From positions 1 through 5,801 of the forward strand of contig SDWK01000222.1 in assembly GCA_004195335.1 (NCBI GenBank): a DNA stretch of 5,801 nt, written 5' to 3'. Origin of the DNA: Shewanella sp. GTDB taxonomy: Bacteria > Pseudomonadota > Gammaproteobacteria > Enterobacterales > Shewanellaceae. A model generated the notes under the pieces. The model saw only the letters and a program-made list of their open reading frames with translations, was not told the DNA's origin and made no database searches. Of this stretch, positions 5,656 to 5,801 are shown piece by piece. The translations under genes were made by a program, and so were the position numbers. Each line of letters starts with the position of its first letter. The first letter of the stretch is position 1.

Positions 5656-5730
5656 GCCCTTTATTGCTCCTCGGCTCTGGCATCCTGCTTCGCTCTACCT
5701 CCTACATCCATATAGTCGTGCATAAAAGGC
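5656..5730. repeat. Structured repeat module, copy 3 (in R2)
   Basis: The outer stem GCCCTTTATTGC (5656-5667) pairs with GCATAAAAGGC (5720-5730), with one mismatch and one bulged T. The small hairpin CTACAT/ATATAG (5702-5707 with 5710-5715) has one mismatch that becomes a G-U pair if the minus strand is transcribed. Both arms of the outer stem differ from copy 1 yet still pair, which suggests the fold matters. Confidence 0.7.
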
Positions 5731-5745
5731 ATTCACAACATCTGA

Positions 5746-5761
5746 CCTCCAGGGATGGAGG
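5746..5761. repeat. Hairpin CCTCCA-GGGA-TGGAGG in R2
   Basis: A perfect 6-bp stem (5746-5751 with 5756-5761) around a GGGA loop. It is the first of two hairpins enclosed by CAACAT (5736-5741) and ATGTTG (5796-5801), which also pair. It has no T tract, so it is not a terminator. Confidence 0.6.
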
Positions 5762-5765
5762 AAAT

Positions 5766-5794
5766 GTCTTAAGTATGTAGGGAACATACAAGAC
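5766..5794. repeat. Hairpin with 11-bp bulged stem in R2
   Basis: GTCTT (5766-5770) and GTATGT (5773-5778) pair with ACATAC (5784-5789) and AAGAC (5790-5794), with AA bulged and an AGGGA loop. Together with the hairpin at 5746-5761 it forms a string of palindromes typical of mobile-repeat ends or structured RNA. The element continues past the window. Confidence 0.6.
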
Positions 5795-5801
5795 CATGTT
5801 G

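Larger units (their letters stand above)
5599..5801. mobile_element. Repeat R2: second member of the R1 family, cut by the window end
   Basis: It begins with TTA then TACCAACCGGCATAAA, aligning with the R1 left end. Shared blocks follow in the same order and spacing: TCAGCG, CAAGG, TATTGCTCCTCGG, CTCTACCTCCTA and ATCCATATAGTCGTGCA. Beyond 5731 the two diverge, and R2 carries its own hairpins (5746-5761 and 5766-5794). The other terminus is not in the window. R1 and R2 are in the same orientation and flank pheL-pheA. I see no protein-coding gene in this stretch. Confidence 0.72.

Noticed and set aside
5664..5712. Minus-strand mini-peptide in the repeat module (starts MDVGGR, ends EEQ) with a similar one in copy 1
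   Set aside because: Copy 2 has lost the ATG and carries an in-frame TAG at the same place. There is no ribosome-binding site, and changes between copies fit stem pairing rather than codons.

Overview
The window reads as a marine gammaproteobacterial chromosome, most likely Shewanella or a close Alteromonadales relative. The basis is the close match of Hcp, Hcr and PheA to enterobacterial proteins, the moderate G+C, the unusually long PheA, and intergenic repeats ending in TACCAAT. The genus is an inference from remembered sequence features; no search was run.

Layout. Positions 1-2506 hold a plus-strand nitric-oxide/nitrosative-stress operon: hcp (hybrid cluster protein; its first ~130 residues lie outside the window) followed by hcr, its NADH-dependent FAD/[2Fe-2S] reductase. 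A large imperfect hairpin sits between the two genes. A small plus-strand gene for a three-helix membrane protein (2617-2952, DUF4870-like) follows and ends at a symmetrical hairpin terminator (2975-3004). Positions 3017-3408 are a 392-bp non-coding, MITE-like insertion (R1). It abuts the stop codon of the convergent minus-strand gene pheA (3409-5397).

Upstream of pheA lies a complete phenylalanine attenuator on the minus strand: a 24-codon leader peptide gene, pheL, with five Phe codons in six, mutually exclusive antiterminator and terminator stems, and two candidate promoters. A second copy of the repeat family (R2, 5599 to the window end) starts just upstream and supplies one of those promoters.

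How it works together. Hcr passes electrons from NADH to Hcp, which reduces NO. PheA converts chorismate to prephenate and then phenylpyruvate. Its synthesis is set by tRNA-Phe charging through pheL, and its activity probably by Phe binding to the ACT domain. The two points most worth a second look are these. First, the extra ~230-residue C-terminal domain of PheA looks like a catalytically dead DAHP synthase. Second, the repeat family has arms that change together between copies so that stems are kept, and R1 has an insertion site that can be cleanly reconstructed between the pheA stop codon and its probable original terminator.
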